Notes under the pieces: model-generated
Seen by the model: only the letters and a program-made list of their open reading frames with translations
What the model was told of the DNA's origin: nothing
Database searches by the model: none
NCBI GenBank assembly: GCA_002105175.1
Contig: MCGE01000040.1
Span: 307,558-371,557 of the forward strand
Reading direction: 5' to 3'
Length of the DNA stretch: 64,000 nt
DNA from: Absidia repens
Taxonomy: Eukaryota; Mucoromycota; Mucoromycetes; Mucorales; Cunninghamellaceae
Program-made: the position numbers and the translations under genes
In this document: piece by piece, positions 22,310 through 32,091 of the stretch
Numbering within the stretch: position 1 is the stretch's first letter
Layout of the letters: the number at the start of each line of letters is the position of its first letter

Positions 22310-23524
22310 GAAGTTATATGGTGAACCTCTTGATCAGGTTGTCGATATAACTTTAGATTTTTAGTGTTAACCTTGTGCTTGAATTTGTTGCCATTTTCCT
22401 CCATCAACTCATATTGTTGAATGTAGTGTTTGTGATAATAAAAAAAATAAAGACGTAAGAAAATAAGTGAGATTCTTTGTTATCTTTATTTTAGATTAAT
22501 GTTTTTTATAATAAAAATAAAAATAAAATACTAGAGACTATTTATACAAAATAAAAATAAAATAATGTTTGAGACCGGGTAATCTATGATATTGGTTATT
22601 TGATCATGATTGGTGTTAATACAATTGGAACTAGTAAGAAAACTTTTTCATTGGTTTTCTTATAAGGATTATAAATCATATCATAATGATTACAAATAAG
22701 AAGAATCATGATACTGTAAGTGTATGTTCATATCTTATGTAGAGATCATTGGTTTGGTTTTGAAATGGATAAATGATTAATTGGTACCTGAATTTATTCA
22801 AATGCCGCTCTGCTGATTATTCAGGCAGAACATTTTTATTCATGATACGACACATATGAATTGTGGAATCCCTTGATGACACGGTAAATGATGGGGAAGT
22901 ATTTGGGATCGAGTGTATTTTTTCCCCTACGCTTAGAGTTGACCATAATAACCTTATCGCCGGTTTTGAACATAGGTTTGCCTTTGGCTAGCTTCGATTT
23001 TTCTTCCAATTCCATAGCATTAGTTTCGAGAGTTTTTCTTAAGCCCCACAATCTGACCAGTCTTTCATAGCCTATAACTTTGCCAATTTTAAACAAGACG
23101 TCTTCCATTGGAAAATAGGATTTTGCCCATACACTGCTTCGTAAGGAGAAATTTTCAGCCGAGCTTGTTGTTTGACCCTTGAGTTAAATTTTTGAGACCA
23201 GCGGTGTTGCAGGAATCTGAAAATCAGTGCGAGTTCAATTTCATAAAAAGCATTCATGAAGAGGAGACTATGATATAGGAATTCAATATCATCTTGTCCA
23301 TTTGAGATAGGTTCCTGGGGTGGAGGAAATCTTGAAAGAGTATCAGCTACCACATTTTGTTTACCAGGGAGATGTTTGACAATGAATGAGTCCATCTTTG
23401 TAGGCGTTGGGAGGCACCTTGCTTAACAAACAGTTAAGTGACAGCCGAATTATCGGTAAAAAGGAAAAATCCCTTGTCCAAAAGAAACTTGCGGAATTGT
23501 TTAAAAACATAGACAACGGCTAAC
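22310..23524 (-). pseudogene. Ty3/gypsy RNase H and integrase fragments, with LTR insertion
   Basis: From right to left: RNase H (VYVFKQFRKFLL, FFLFTDNSAV, a stop, then ASQRLQRW and FIVKHLPGKQNVVADTLSR), then a deletion removes the integrase core, then RLKISPYEAVYGQNPIF, RLVRLWGLRKTLET and the C-terminal domain KTGDKVIMVNSKRRGK. LTR-F interrupts the C-terminal domain at 22415-22852; the coding sequence resumes with the KNLKLYRQPDQEVHH-like tail to about 22315. It is a sister of the integrase at 17587-18640 but belongs to a different degraded copy. Confidence 0.8.
22415..22852 (-). mobile_element. Solo LTR, family F, with perfect target duplication
   Basis: 438 bases, TGTCGTATCATGAATAAAA...ATTCAACA in minus orientation, flanked by CATAT at 22410-22414 and 22853-22857, inside integrase coding sequence. 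A near-identical 441-base copy is at 29538-29978. Confidence 0.92.
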
Positions 23525-23826
23525 TGTCGTATTTGTCATCATCCACACATATCAGATACGCGGTTATCCATTATGACCTAGCAATTGTACCTTGTCACTC
23601 TCAGGCATAACCTCACACTGGCTATGTTTCACTTGGTCTACAATCAATATCAAAGATTAATCATCTCGAACTCTACCAATAATCCACTATCATCATAGAA
23701 ATTTATTATTCCAACATCCGCTTCCCTAACTTTTAGTATAAAAACCCACTGTCATTTTATTCAATAAAAACCATATCTGTTATATCACTTACTTGATTGA
23801 CTCTATTACATACTCAAATTATTACA
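23525..23826 (+). mobile_element. LTR family C
   Basis: TGTCGTATTTGTCATCATCC...TTACA, with TATAAAAACCCACTG and AATAAAAACC features. Two possible 3' edges, 23810 or 23826. No matching flanks. It separates an RNase H fragment from an LTR-F tail. Confidence 0.7.
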
Positions 23827-23880
23827 ATGGGTAGCTGAATTTATTTCAATGCCGCTCTGCTTATTATTCATGATACGACA
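23827..23880 (-). mobile_element. LTR-F tail fragment
   Basis: About 54 bases match the right end of the LTR-F copies, through CATGATACGACA. The remainder was lost at the LTR-C boundary. Confidence 0.6.
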
Positions 23881-23884
23881 CTTA

Positions 23885-24806
23885 GAACTAGCTCCCCCCT
23901 CACCCGGCTTTCGACGAGTTCTCAACCTCAAATCACTAAATCATTATCTTCCAATAAAGCCATTCAAAATGGAAACAATGACAACCATCATCAACCTCCT
24001 ACGTCCCAACGATTATCTGAAGGACGCCTTCCACCACGTCGCCATCCATCTAGAATCCTGTCATCTTCTACGATTCCAATGGCGACATCAAACCTACCAG
24101 TACAAATGCTCGCCTTCGGGCTAAGCCTGTCAGCGTGGGTCTTTACGAAAGTCACAAAACCACTCCTCCAATGGGCACGACAACAAGGCATACGCCTAAC
24201 AGCCTCCCACGACGACTTTCTCATTATGGCACTGTCGTATTTGTCATCCTCTATATTCACATTATAAATCAATGTATCAGATATAGCAAATGTCAGACTC
24301 AGATCAGGCACTAACTGTCATATTCAATCCCGATCTGACAATACACCAATAATCACAGTCCAATGGTTTATTCCCTCATCTCTATCTTATCCAATAATAC
24401 ATTAGTAGTAGAAATTTATTATTCCAACAACCGCTTCCCCGATTTTATTATAAAAGCCTTCCATCATTTTACTAAAATAAAAATATAACTTTGTCTCACT
24501 TACTTTTGACTTATCTACTACACCAACATCACAGGCACCGTCTCGCAACCTATCCCGTCAACACACTCAAATGGTAAAAGAAAAAATGCTACAACTAGGC
24601 TGGTTAGTCAACCTCTCCAAGTCTCAACTCCTCGAACATCTGGGCATGACTCTCAACACAAAAAACATGTCCATTTCCATCCCGGGGAAAAAGATCCGCT
24701 CCATACGTCGCCAAGCATACCATCTCCTTTATCAAGCAGAAGTCAAGGTAAAACAACTGGCAGCCTTTATCGGCGCAGCAATGGCTACCCAATTGGGGAA
24801 TCAGTG
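23885..24806 (+). pseudogene. DIRS-type reverse transcriptase fragment, split by LTR-A
   Basis: Part 1 (23885-24227) contains RRVLNLKSLNHYL, PFKMETM, KDAFHHVAIH, LLRFQWRHQTYQYKC, FGLSLSAWVFTK and WARQQGIRL, followed by a degenerate polymerase box ASHDDFLIM where DIRS enzymes usually have YLDD. LTR-A interrupts at 24233-24533. Part 2 (24539-24806) contains LGWLVNLSKSQLL, the TLNTKNMSISIPGKKIRS segment and KQLAAFIGAAMAT. This order is that of DIRS/tyrosine-recombinase retroelements, not Ty3. At least one frameshift lies near 24115. The tyrosine recombinase and split repeats were not found. Confidence 0.75.
24233..24533 (+). mobile_element. Solo LTR, family A, with perfect target duplication
   Basis: 301 bases, TGTCGTATTTGTCATCC...ACATCACA, flanked by GGCAC at 24228-24232 and 24534-24538. 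Inserted next to the polymerase box of the DIRS fragment. Confidence 0.93.
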
Positions 24807-24842
24807 TAATGTGGGTGTAGTAGAATAAAGTCAAAGTAAGTG

Positions 24843-25251
24843 TGTCGCATCATGAAAAATGATGGCATAAAAAATAAAACCTGTTCCTGAAGAAATTGAA
24901 ATTCCGATTAGGAACACTGCATGATAAAAATAAATAATCACGCAACATTGTGATGGAAGAAACGAAAACAAATGATTCACTTCATGAAATCATTAGGTCT
25001 TATAAAAATAGAATAAAAGAAAATAAAATACCCCTTGAAATAACATCAATCATATCATCATACGATTATAATAAAGATGATGATGATGATAAAAAATAAT
25101 AATAGCAACAAACCCATGTAATATCTATTTCCAATGAAACATAAGGTATAGTATATAAAGAGTGACATTTTTATTAATAAAAACCATATCCAGGAATCTC
25201 ACTTAATTCTACCTGTCTTATTTTTTATTTTTTTATATACGCTATTTCACA
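24843..25251 (+). mobile_element. Solo LTR, family G, with perfect target duplication
   Basis: TGTCGCATCATG...ATTTCACA, flanked by AAGTG at 24838-24842 and 25252-25256. It lies in an LTR-A tip (24807-24842, continuing at 25257), so LTR-G came after that LTR-A. It preserves the empty piggyBac site. Confidence 0.92.
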
Positions 25252-25268
25252 AAGTGAGACTAAGTTAT

Positions 25269-25575
25269 TGTAATGTTGGTGTAGTAGAGTCAAAGTAAAA
25301 TAAGTGAGACAAAATTATATTTTTATTCCAGTAAAATGATGGAAGGCTTTTATAATAAAATTGGGGAAGCGGTTGTTGGAACAATAAATTTCTACTACTA
25401 ATGTATTATCGGATGAGATGGAGATGAGGGAATAAATTATGGTTAGATGATTGAATGATTATTGGTTTACTGACAGATCGGGATTGAATATGACAGTTAG
25501 GTCCTGATCTGAGTCTGACATTTGCTATATTTGGTAGATTGTTTATAATTAAATATAAATTATGACAAATACGAC
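25269..25575 (-). mobile_element. LTR family A
   Basis: Full minus-orientation copy, TGTAATGTTGG to ATACGAC. It begins where the LTR-A piece interrupted by LTR-G breaks off. Flanks do not match. Confidence 0.7.
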
Positions 25576-25589
25576 GTAGCGTCTTATTC

Positions 25590-25831
25590 TTATCAAATAT
25601 TACAAACACCACAAAAAGAAAAAGAGTCTCATGATGACGAAAAAAGCCTGCCTATTTTTATGGGTGTTTATATTTTAGGTTCAAAGATTATAGGCTGTCG
25701 GTTTCGCTGGTGAAACTGCCCTGGACAGCCGTGGTGTGCCATTGGTGATTTCGGCTGGAACCAAGCGCCGGAAAAATAGACACTCTTCGTTGGTTCCTAA
25801 ATGGCAGCGACAACACCAATTGCATAAACTA
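25590..25831 (+). pseudogene. 3' coding tail of a retroelement, family I
   Basis: A short frame with VSAGTKRR and RHSSLVPKWQRQ precedes LTR-I. The same segment precedes LTR-I at 29430-29537. Part of this stretch (about 25600-25690) also occurs inverted at 33740-33850. Probably the end of the polyprotein or the 3' leader before the LTR; no domain is recognisable. Confidence 0.45.
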
Positions 25832-26099
25832 TGTAATTTCACTTCCCCTTTGTATAGTTTATATATTTCATTAGAAACCTTTATTCCTATTTGTGCCCCA
25901 TTTAAAATAAGGATGGAGTCGAAATAGTATAAATATCTATACAGTATATTTTATTCTTCAATAAAAATACAACTTATATTCTACATCTAAATCTACTTGT
26001 GACTATAGCTAAATATTTTATTAACTAAAGTATTGAACCTATTACCATATTTGGAACAATACCCCCGGGTCTGCTATTTCTATCACCTACAAACTGACA
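25832..26099 (+). mobile_element. LTR family I, copy 1
   Basis: 268 bases, TGTAATTTCACTTCCCC...AAACTGACA, with GTATAAATATC and TTCAATAAAAATAC features. Copy 2 is at 29997-30269. This copy has an extra CAGTA at 25940-25946 (see findings). Confidence 0.75.
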
Positions 26100-26481
26100 A
26101 GGCTGGCAGTAATAAAAAATGGGTTAGGGGCAAAATGACTTTAACAAGTGCGAAGAGATGCATCAACTTGCTAGACACCTCTTCAATCGACACACCTGGA
26201 CCTTGCTTCACAGCTTGGATGTCTTCCCAATAGGCTATTTCATCCTTAAACAGCACCTTGAATGTAACCCAATCGCTAGCAATTTCTTCGTGAATGGACC
26301 ACCAAGCTTCTACCGCACCACGCAAATGAGAGCCGACCACCAACAACGTGTTTTCATCAGATAATTGAGCACCACGTCGAATTCGGTCCATGTTACGGAG
26401 CCAAGCAGCAGGGTTTTTTTTCCTTGGTCGACCCGTGACCGAAGAAGTTTGTGGGTTCACCCAAAAAACGGGCAGCGTCAA
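26100..26481 (-). pseudogene. Retrotransposon gag fragment
   Basis: Minus strand, in order: PAAWLRNMDRIRRG, LVVGSHLRGAVEAWW and WVTFKVLFKDEIAY. This is the pattern of the retrotransposon gag domain (capsid) of Ty3-like elements; AVEAWW..W..F is characteristic. Two frames are open at the N-terminus around an A8 run (about 26418), so either reading or a frameshift is possible; one begins with ATG near 26497. LTR-I cuts off the C-terminus at 26099. A 35-base motif (CAGTAATAAAAAATGGGTT...) occurs at 26108 and again near 26565. Confidence 0.6.
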
Positions 26482-26599
26482 TGGTGTTGTTCATAGTAAG
26501 TAATGGGTAAAGAATGATAATGTAAAGTGGAAACTCTCTGGTAGTCTCACCAATAAATGACAGTAAATAAAAATGGGTAGGGGCAAAAATGACTGAAGG

Positions 26600-27010
26600 A
26601 GAATAAGATGTAGTTTATTGAATTGAAGTTTGTCTTTCTTAAAAGTTATTCTAGTGAGGAGATACAAGAATAATAATGTCAGCTAATCTAAGGTTGGTTC
26701 AACAATGTACAAAGATCAATAAACTTAGATAAAAATAAATAGATTACAGTACTTTAAGGCAAAATAATAAAAGGGTAAGAATGATGTGAAGGAAGTGAGT
26801 GTAATAGAAATCAATAAAAGGGAAGAGAAAAGGAAAAAGAGCGGTAATGCAGGGAGGAGTTTCAAATAATACTGAAGTCCATTGGGGGAAAGGTCGCCAG
26901 CCAATTCACATGTCTTGAGGGGGGGTCCAAAAAGCACAATACGAGGTCGCAAACTCACAAGGCATGTTACGTCGATGTAACGAAAACCTCGTCAATTGAG
27001 TCAACCAAAA
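26600..27010 (-). mobile_element. Putative LTR/leader of the gag fragment (family K)
   Basis: AT-rich DNA upstream of gag with AATAAA-type and TATA-like motifs in minus orientation. Edges are not defined and no second copy was seen, so this is inferred from position. Confidence 0.3.
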
Positions 27011-27042
27011 AAATAAAGTAAAGGGAAGAAAGATGATTTTTT

Positions 27043-27330
27043 TTATTCAAATTCAAATTCACACACTGATAAACAAAAAACACTGTAAATCATACCGTTG
27101 AAGATAACCAAGAACCTTCTCTCACCGTCCTTCTTCGCGGTCATGTACACTCCCTTTCCATCCAGTATCATATCCAACTTGCTGTAGGGTAGAGTTACCG
27201 GTTTCTGATAATCCAAGTTGTGCATTAGTTCCCTCACCAGTTCGAACCTCTTCCGGGAGATATACACCGGTGAATCCTGGAGTACTGTATATCCACAACT
27301 TGTCTCACGTACTTCAGGAGTTCAGACTTG
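27043..27330 (-). pseudogene. Fragment resembling an mRNA-capping guanylyltransferase
   Basis: An open minus-strand segment from about 27330 to the stop at 27043. It has no clear ATG; translation passes through a GTG at 27267. It contains SPVYISRKRFELV, PYSKLDMILDGKGVYMT and then AKKDGERRFLVIFNGMIYSV. The KxDGxR box followed by a hydrophobic strand is nucleotidyl-transferase motif I, which carries the catalytic lysine of capping guanylyltransferases and ATP-dependent ligases. The preceding segment is more like capping enzymes. After IYS a GTGTTTT donor-like site follows, so an intron or a breakpoint may end the homology. Motifs III-V are absent. It could be a cellular capping gene scrap, or derive from a large DNA virus or linear plasmid. 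Confidence 0.35.
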
Positions 27331-27515
27331 GATTTCTCTCGTGACCTTCTCCTCAATAAAGACAGTCATTCATGTCCAAAAAATATATAAATAAAATAAA
27401 GAAGCTATGTACTACTAGTCAGGGGTCACAAACACACAAAAAGGGAAAATACCTGTATTTTAACTAAAGAAGAGCTCTGATTGGGCTCATATAGAAGTTC
27501 CCAATGCCACAAGGC

Positions 27516-28274
27516 TGACACGCAGTGGTGATCAAGATTTTAGAATACTAGTGATATTTCTATTCCGACGGATTGGAGCGAATAATAGACTTTCCGACTG
27601 AAGTATTTTCTTTCTTCCGGCAACTGATACATTCATTCATTCCTTTCCACTTCTGTCATCTCGGTATTCTTATTCTTAGCTCCTCTATACTATATTTTAT
27701 TCTACGCCCTCTTCCTATTAGTTTAGTTTCACACTACTCTCTCTTAGCCGTACCTTAGTATATTTATACTCTGTCATCAAAGACATCAATAAAAACAAGC
27801 ATCTTTCTCCCTTTGACTTCACTTTATTTTGGTATATATCTTTCACTCAATATTTATTGGGGAAACGATCCATAGAATATTATCACACATACTCTTCGTA
27901 AAGGATCTCGTTGGTATCAAGTGTTACATATTCTTCTCCTACTCGCAGTCAGTCTTCTTTATATAATAGCCCTCCGTTTGTCAAGTTGTCAAATCTTGGC
28001 GTGCCTGTAGTCTTACCAGCCCTTGGGCAGCGCTTGGTGAAGCGTAAGTCCGTTTCCCGAAAAAAGGTTACACAAAGAAATACTACTTGACCTTTTTTCC
28101 ATGATTGTTTTTCCCTTCCTTTTTTATACAATGCCTAATTAGACCAACAATAACAAATAGTGTATATTATTCATTAATAAAAAAGGACAATCATCTTTTA
28201 CTATCTCTACAAAACCCTATTTCTAAATTTACTGTCCCAGTAACCCAACCATATAAAGATCCACCGATTTAACA
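27516..28274 (+). mobile_element. LTR family J, copy 1 (long form)
   Basis: TGACACGCAGTGGTGATC...CGATTTAACA. It shares the 5' block up to 'GACTTTCCGAC' and the AATAAAAAC region with the shorter copies but holds about 300 extra bases near 27850-28150. Followed by AAGG and copy 2. Confidence 0.55.
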
Positions 28275-28278
28275 AAGG

Positions 28279-28730
28279 TGACATGCGGTGGTGGTCAAGA
28301 TTTTAGAATGATATTTGATATTTCACCTCCGACGGACTGGAACGGATAACGGAACTTCCGACTGACTTATTTTTCCCCCAACTGATACATTATTCATTCC
28401 ATTCCACTTTTGACATCTAGTATTCTTACGGTTATCTCCTCTATTTTATATTTTATTCTACGCTCCCTCCTTATTAGCTTAGTTTCATAGTACTTCTTAT
28501 TAGTCGTACCTTAGTGTATTTATTCTTCATTATGAAATACATTAATAAAACACAACTCTTTACTCTACTTTATTTTTCTATCAGTATTTACTGAAAAAGA
28601 TCACTGGATTCTCTAACTATTTTATTACGATTCTAAACATAAAGGACCTTGTTATATCGTGAATAAACGTCTCCTGATCTGATTTGCCTTACTGTCCCAA
28701 CTACTTTATATACACCCTCTCGATTTCTCA
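28279..28730 (+). mobile_element. LTR family J, copy 2, 4-bp duplication
   Basis: 452 bases, TGACATGCGGTGG...CGATTTCTCA, flanked by AAGG at 28275-28278 and 28731-28734. Confidence 0.75.
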
Positions 28731-28734
28731 AAGG

Positions 28735-29537
28735 TGACACGCATTGGTGGTCAAGACTTTAGAATAAGTGATATTTCCACTCCGACGGATTGGAGCGGAT
28801 AATGGACTTTCCGACTCACGTGGGAAGAGGACGAACACCTGCAAAAGGAATTGGCGAATCTCTTGGATCTTGGACTCATTCGCCCCTCAACTGGGACTTG
28901 GACCTCTCCAATTTTTTTTTTTTTTGTCAAGAAGAAAACAAATGAATGACGCATGGTGGTGGACTACCGTAAATTGAACGATATGACTGTCAAGGATGCG
29001 TTTCCTCTGCCTAGAATCGACGACGTTTTTGACTCTCTCGGTGGTGCTCAAGTCTTCTCAACCATGGATGCCGCCTCTGGTTTCTGGCAGGTGCCCCCTG
29101 ACTGACCAAGCAATGGAAAAATCTGGATTTGTTATGAAGTATGGGACGTACTGTATGAATTCAAGGTGATGCCTTTTGGACTTTGCAACGTACTGTGGTG
29201 GCGATCTTGGGCGATTATGTGGGAAAATTCGCTATGGTTGTTTATCGATGACATTATTGTTTATTCAAGAAATAAGGCTGAACATCTCCAGCATCTGAAA
29301 TGGATGATGGACAGAATCAAGTCGGCTGGTCTCAAATTGAAATTTTAAGAAGTGCAAATTTATGGCTGAACAAGTCGAATACCTTGGGCATATGGTGTCT
29401 GGCAAAGGCGTATTACCTACAACTAGGAACTCAGTTTGTCAAAGGCTATCGGCTTCGCAGGTGAAACTGCCCTTGACAGCCGTGGTGTCCCATTGGTGGT
29501 TTCGGCGGGAACCAAGCGCCGTAAAAAGAGACACTCT
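28735..29537 (+). pseudogene. Ty3/gypsy reverse transcriptase fragment fused to an LTR tip
   Basis: The first 74 bases are the tip of LTR-J; at CCGACT (about 28804) they pass into RT coding sequence. Motifs: LTWEEDEHLQKEL, LGLIRPSTGTWTSP, VVDYRKLNDMTVKDAFPLP, STMDAASGFWQVP, KVMPFGL, FIDDIIVYSRNKAEHL and EYLGHMVSGKG. Damage: a T run with frameshift and stop near 28918-28945, a frameshift near 29100, the TACTGTA at 29149-29155 that breaks the box before MPFGL, a deletion near 29198, and TAA at 29347. At about 29425 it jumps to the family-I 3' tail (to 29537). RNase H and integrase are deleted. Confidence 0.8.
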
Positions 29538-29978
29538 TGTTGAATGTAGGGTTTGTAATAATAAAAAAATAAAGACGTAAGAAAATAAGTGAGATTCTTT
29601 GTTATCTTTATTTTAGATTTATGTTGATTCTAGATAATAAAAATAAAAATAAAATACTAGAGACTATTTATACAAAATAAAAATGAAATAACGTTTAAGA
29701 CCGGGTAATCTATGATATTGGTTATTTGCTCATGATTGGTGTTTATACAATTGGAACTAGTAAGAAAACTTTTTCATTGGTTTTCTTATAAGGATTATAA
29801 ATCATATCATAATGATTACAAATAAAAAGAATCATGATACTATAAGTGTATGTTCATATCTTATGTAGAGATCATTGGTTTGGTTTTGAAATGGATAAAT
29901 GATTAATTGGTACCTGAATTTATTCAAATGCCGCTCTGCTGATTATTCAGGCAGAGCATTTTTATTCATGATACGACA
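29538..29978 (-). mobile_element. LTR family F, copy 2
   Basis: 441 bases, nearly identical to 22415-22852. Flanks ACTCT and ACACC do not match, and the host sequence known from 25790-25815 lacks about 20 bases here, so a flanking deletion accompanied or followed the insertion. Confidence 0.8.
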
Positions 29979-29996
29979 ACACCAATGATAGAATTA

Positions 29997-30269
29997 TGTA
30001 GTTTCACTTCCCCTTTTCCATAGTTTATATATTTCATTATTAACCCGTATCCCTATTTGTCCCCCATTTTAAATAACGATAGACATGAAATAGTATAAAT
30101 ACCTATATATTTTATTCTTCAATAAAACAACAACTTATTTCTATATTCTAAATCTACTTCCAACTATCTCTAATACTTTACTAAACTAAACTAAGCTAAA
30201 GTATTCAACCTATTCCTCTTTTGGCAAGTAATCTCTGACCCAGCTATCTATACTACCTCCAATCTGACA
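29997..30269 (+). mobile_element. LTR family I, copy 2
   Basis: 273 bases, TGTAGTTTCACTTCCCC...CAATCTGACA, paired with 25832-26099. Lacks the CAGTA present in copy 1. Confidence 0.75.
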
Positions 30270-30274
30270 AGGCA

Positions 30275-30741
30275 TGACACCCAGTGGTGGTCAAGGTCTT
30301 GGAATAATAGGGATATTTCTACTCCGACGGGCTGGAACGGATAATGGACTTTCCGATTGAATTATTCTCTTTTTCCCTTTTCCTTTTCCTCCAACTGATA
30401 CATTATTCTTTCTATTCCACTTTGACATCTAGTATTCTTACAGTTATCTCCTCTATTTTATATTTTATTCTACGCTCTCTCCTTATTACCTTAGTTTCAT
30501 AGCACTTCTAATTAGTCGTACCTTAGTGTATTTATTCCCCATTATGAAATACATCAATAAAAATAACTCTTTACTCTACTTTAATTCTCGAAATCAGTTT
30601 TTACTGAAAAGAACACTGGATCTCTGACTATTTTATTGCGACTTAAACATAAAGGACCTTGTTTTCTAGTCAATAATTGTCTCCTGATCTGATTTGCCTA
30701 CTGTCCCCAAACACCTTCTTATACAACCCTACGATTTCTCA
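30275..30741 (+). mobile_element. LTR family J, copy 4, 4-bp duplication
   Basis: 467 bases, TGACACCCAGTGG...CGATTTCTCA, flanked by GGCA at 30271-30274 and 30742-30745. It lies directly after LTR-I. Confidence 0.75.
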
Positions 30742-30772
30742 GGCATGATACGTGTGGTGCTTATAACTTGTT

Positions 30773-31207
30773 GTGAGGGTGTTCGGCAGTGGGTTCCAAG
30801 ATCGTATTATACAGCAATACGATAATAACAAACAAAATAACAAATTCAACTTCCGTGATCGATATACAGTTCAAGATAAAGATGTGTTTTATTTAGCTGT
30901 CAATCAAAATAAATTAAATACTAAAAAGGGGCGGTCATTAAAGGAAATGGTCGGTCACACGCTGAATATACTACTCTGCTTCATATACAACGTCGCCACG
31001 TTTCAGGTATGGACCTTCATGTTGCCGGATTGGTTTGAGTTCCAGACTACCACCGAGTGTATAGAAGTTCAATGCCTGTTGCCCACTCGCAGGCCTCCAA
31101 TCCTTAAACGCTTCATGTTGTGTCCTTCCCTTTTTTCACTTCTACCGATTTTAATATTGTCGTTTGTGGATCACTCGGTTCTTGTTTTTATGTACGTGCG
31201 TACCTGA
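30773..31207 (+). pseudogene. Unrecognised coding fragment
   Basis: An open frame of 144 codons without convincing start context. It has a basic N-terminal part (RDRYTVQDKDVFYLAVNQNK) and a segment WTFMLPDWFEFQTTTEC followed by VQCLLPTRRPPIL. The second segment recurs, inverted, at 33604-33737 with few changes, so the sequence is repeated and has kept its frame. It is probably part of a transposon protein or duplicated gene; I do not recognise the family. Confidence 0.35.
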
Positions 31208-31249
31208 AAGATATCCTTTTTATTGTTTTGTTGAAATGATCAAATATAT

Positions 31250-32081
31250 TGTTACGGGTATTTTTGAGTTAATATATAAAAGTGAAGTACCAAATATGTA
31301 CGGTTTGTTAAGCTTGAATACTCAGTAACGGTGTGAAGTTAACTTTTTAGTTAAGTTCCAGGTATATTTTACACCAAATAGATAGTGTATAAGTGTTTGC
31401 TTGTTCTTGCTTGAACGGATTTGCAGTGAGGACCAAAATTTATTTTTCCCCTGAATCGGAATTTGAAATGTCCTTTTTTGTTTACTTGACTTGTAGTCTT
31501 GAAAAATAGAGAGTACCAAATATCCAAATAAATTATTTGATATAAGTAGAAAGTACCAGATATGTTATTGGTAATAAGTAGTGAGCACCAGAACCTTTGT
31601 AGATAAAGTCCAACTTGAAATAAAAGAAGTTTTGAAAAGAAAACTTGATAAAATAAAATAAAGTAGAAGTATTGACCTTAGCTGGTTCAATAAAAATAAA
31701 AAAGAGTATAGCTGACTCTGAAAATAAAATAAATAAAGATTTCTATAGCAAAATAGAAATGACTTGATAACTTGATGTTTTTTATAAAAAAACTTTAGAT
31801 TGACTTTTTATTTTTATTGAGAAAAAGAATAAACTGAAAAAACTAAAGAGAAAATAATTTGTAACAAAAAGTTGGCCCTTTTATACTGTTTTGAAATGAG
31901 CGGAGTGGAACTGGTCGACGACGAGATTTGTGGTGGCGGAGTAAAATGATAGAAGAAGGAAGGCGGAGAAAAAGAAGTCGTCGACGAGATGGCGTAACTG
32001 CGGCAAAATTAATCACTTGTTGCCCAAGCCATTAAATCGCCCAAACCAAAAAGGTTTGCCAAATCTAACCCGGGGTCTACA
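31250..32081 (-). mobile_element. LTR family H, copy b (full length)
   Basis: 832 bases, TGTAGACCCCGGG...CCGTAACA in minus orientation, with CAGTATAAAAGGG and CTCAATAAAAAT features. It matches copy a at 1640-2180. Flanking DNA is ATAT repeats, so the duplication (TATAT or ATATA) is ambiguous. Confidence 0.75.
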
Positions 32082-32091
32082 ATATATATAG

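Noticed and set aside
22717..22723. TACTGTA in LTR-F as an excision scar
   Set aside because: The other LTR-F copy has TACTATA, a base substitution, not a 5-bp length difference.
27225..27260. tRNA B-box-like GTTCGAACC
   Set aside because: No A box, cloverleaf or T-run terminator at the right spacing, and it lies in the capping-like frame.
28735..28770. Primer-binding site after an LTR (TGGTGGTCAAG)
   Set aside because: The same sequence begins each LTR-J copy just inside TGACAC, so it is part of the LTR, not a site downstream of it.
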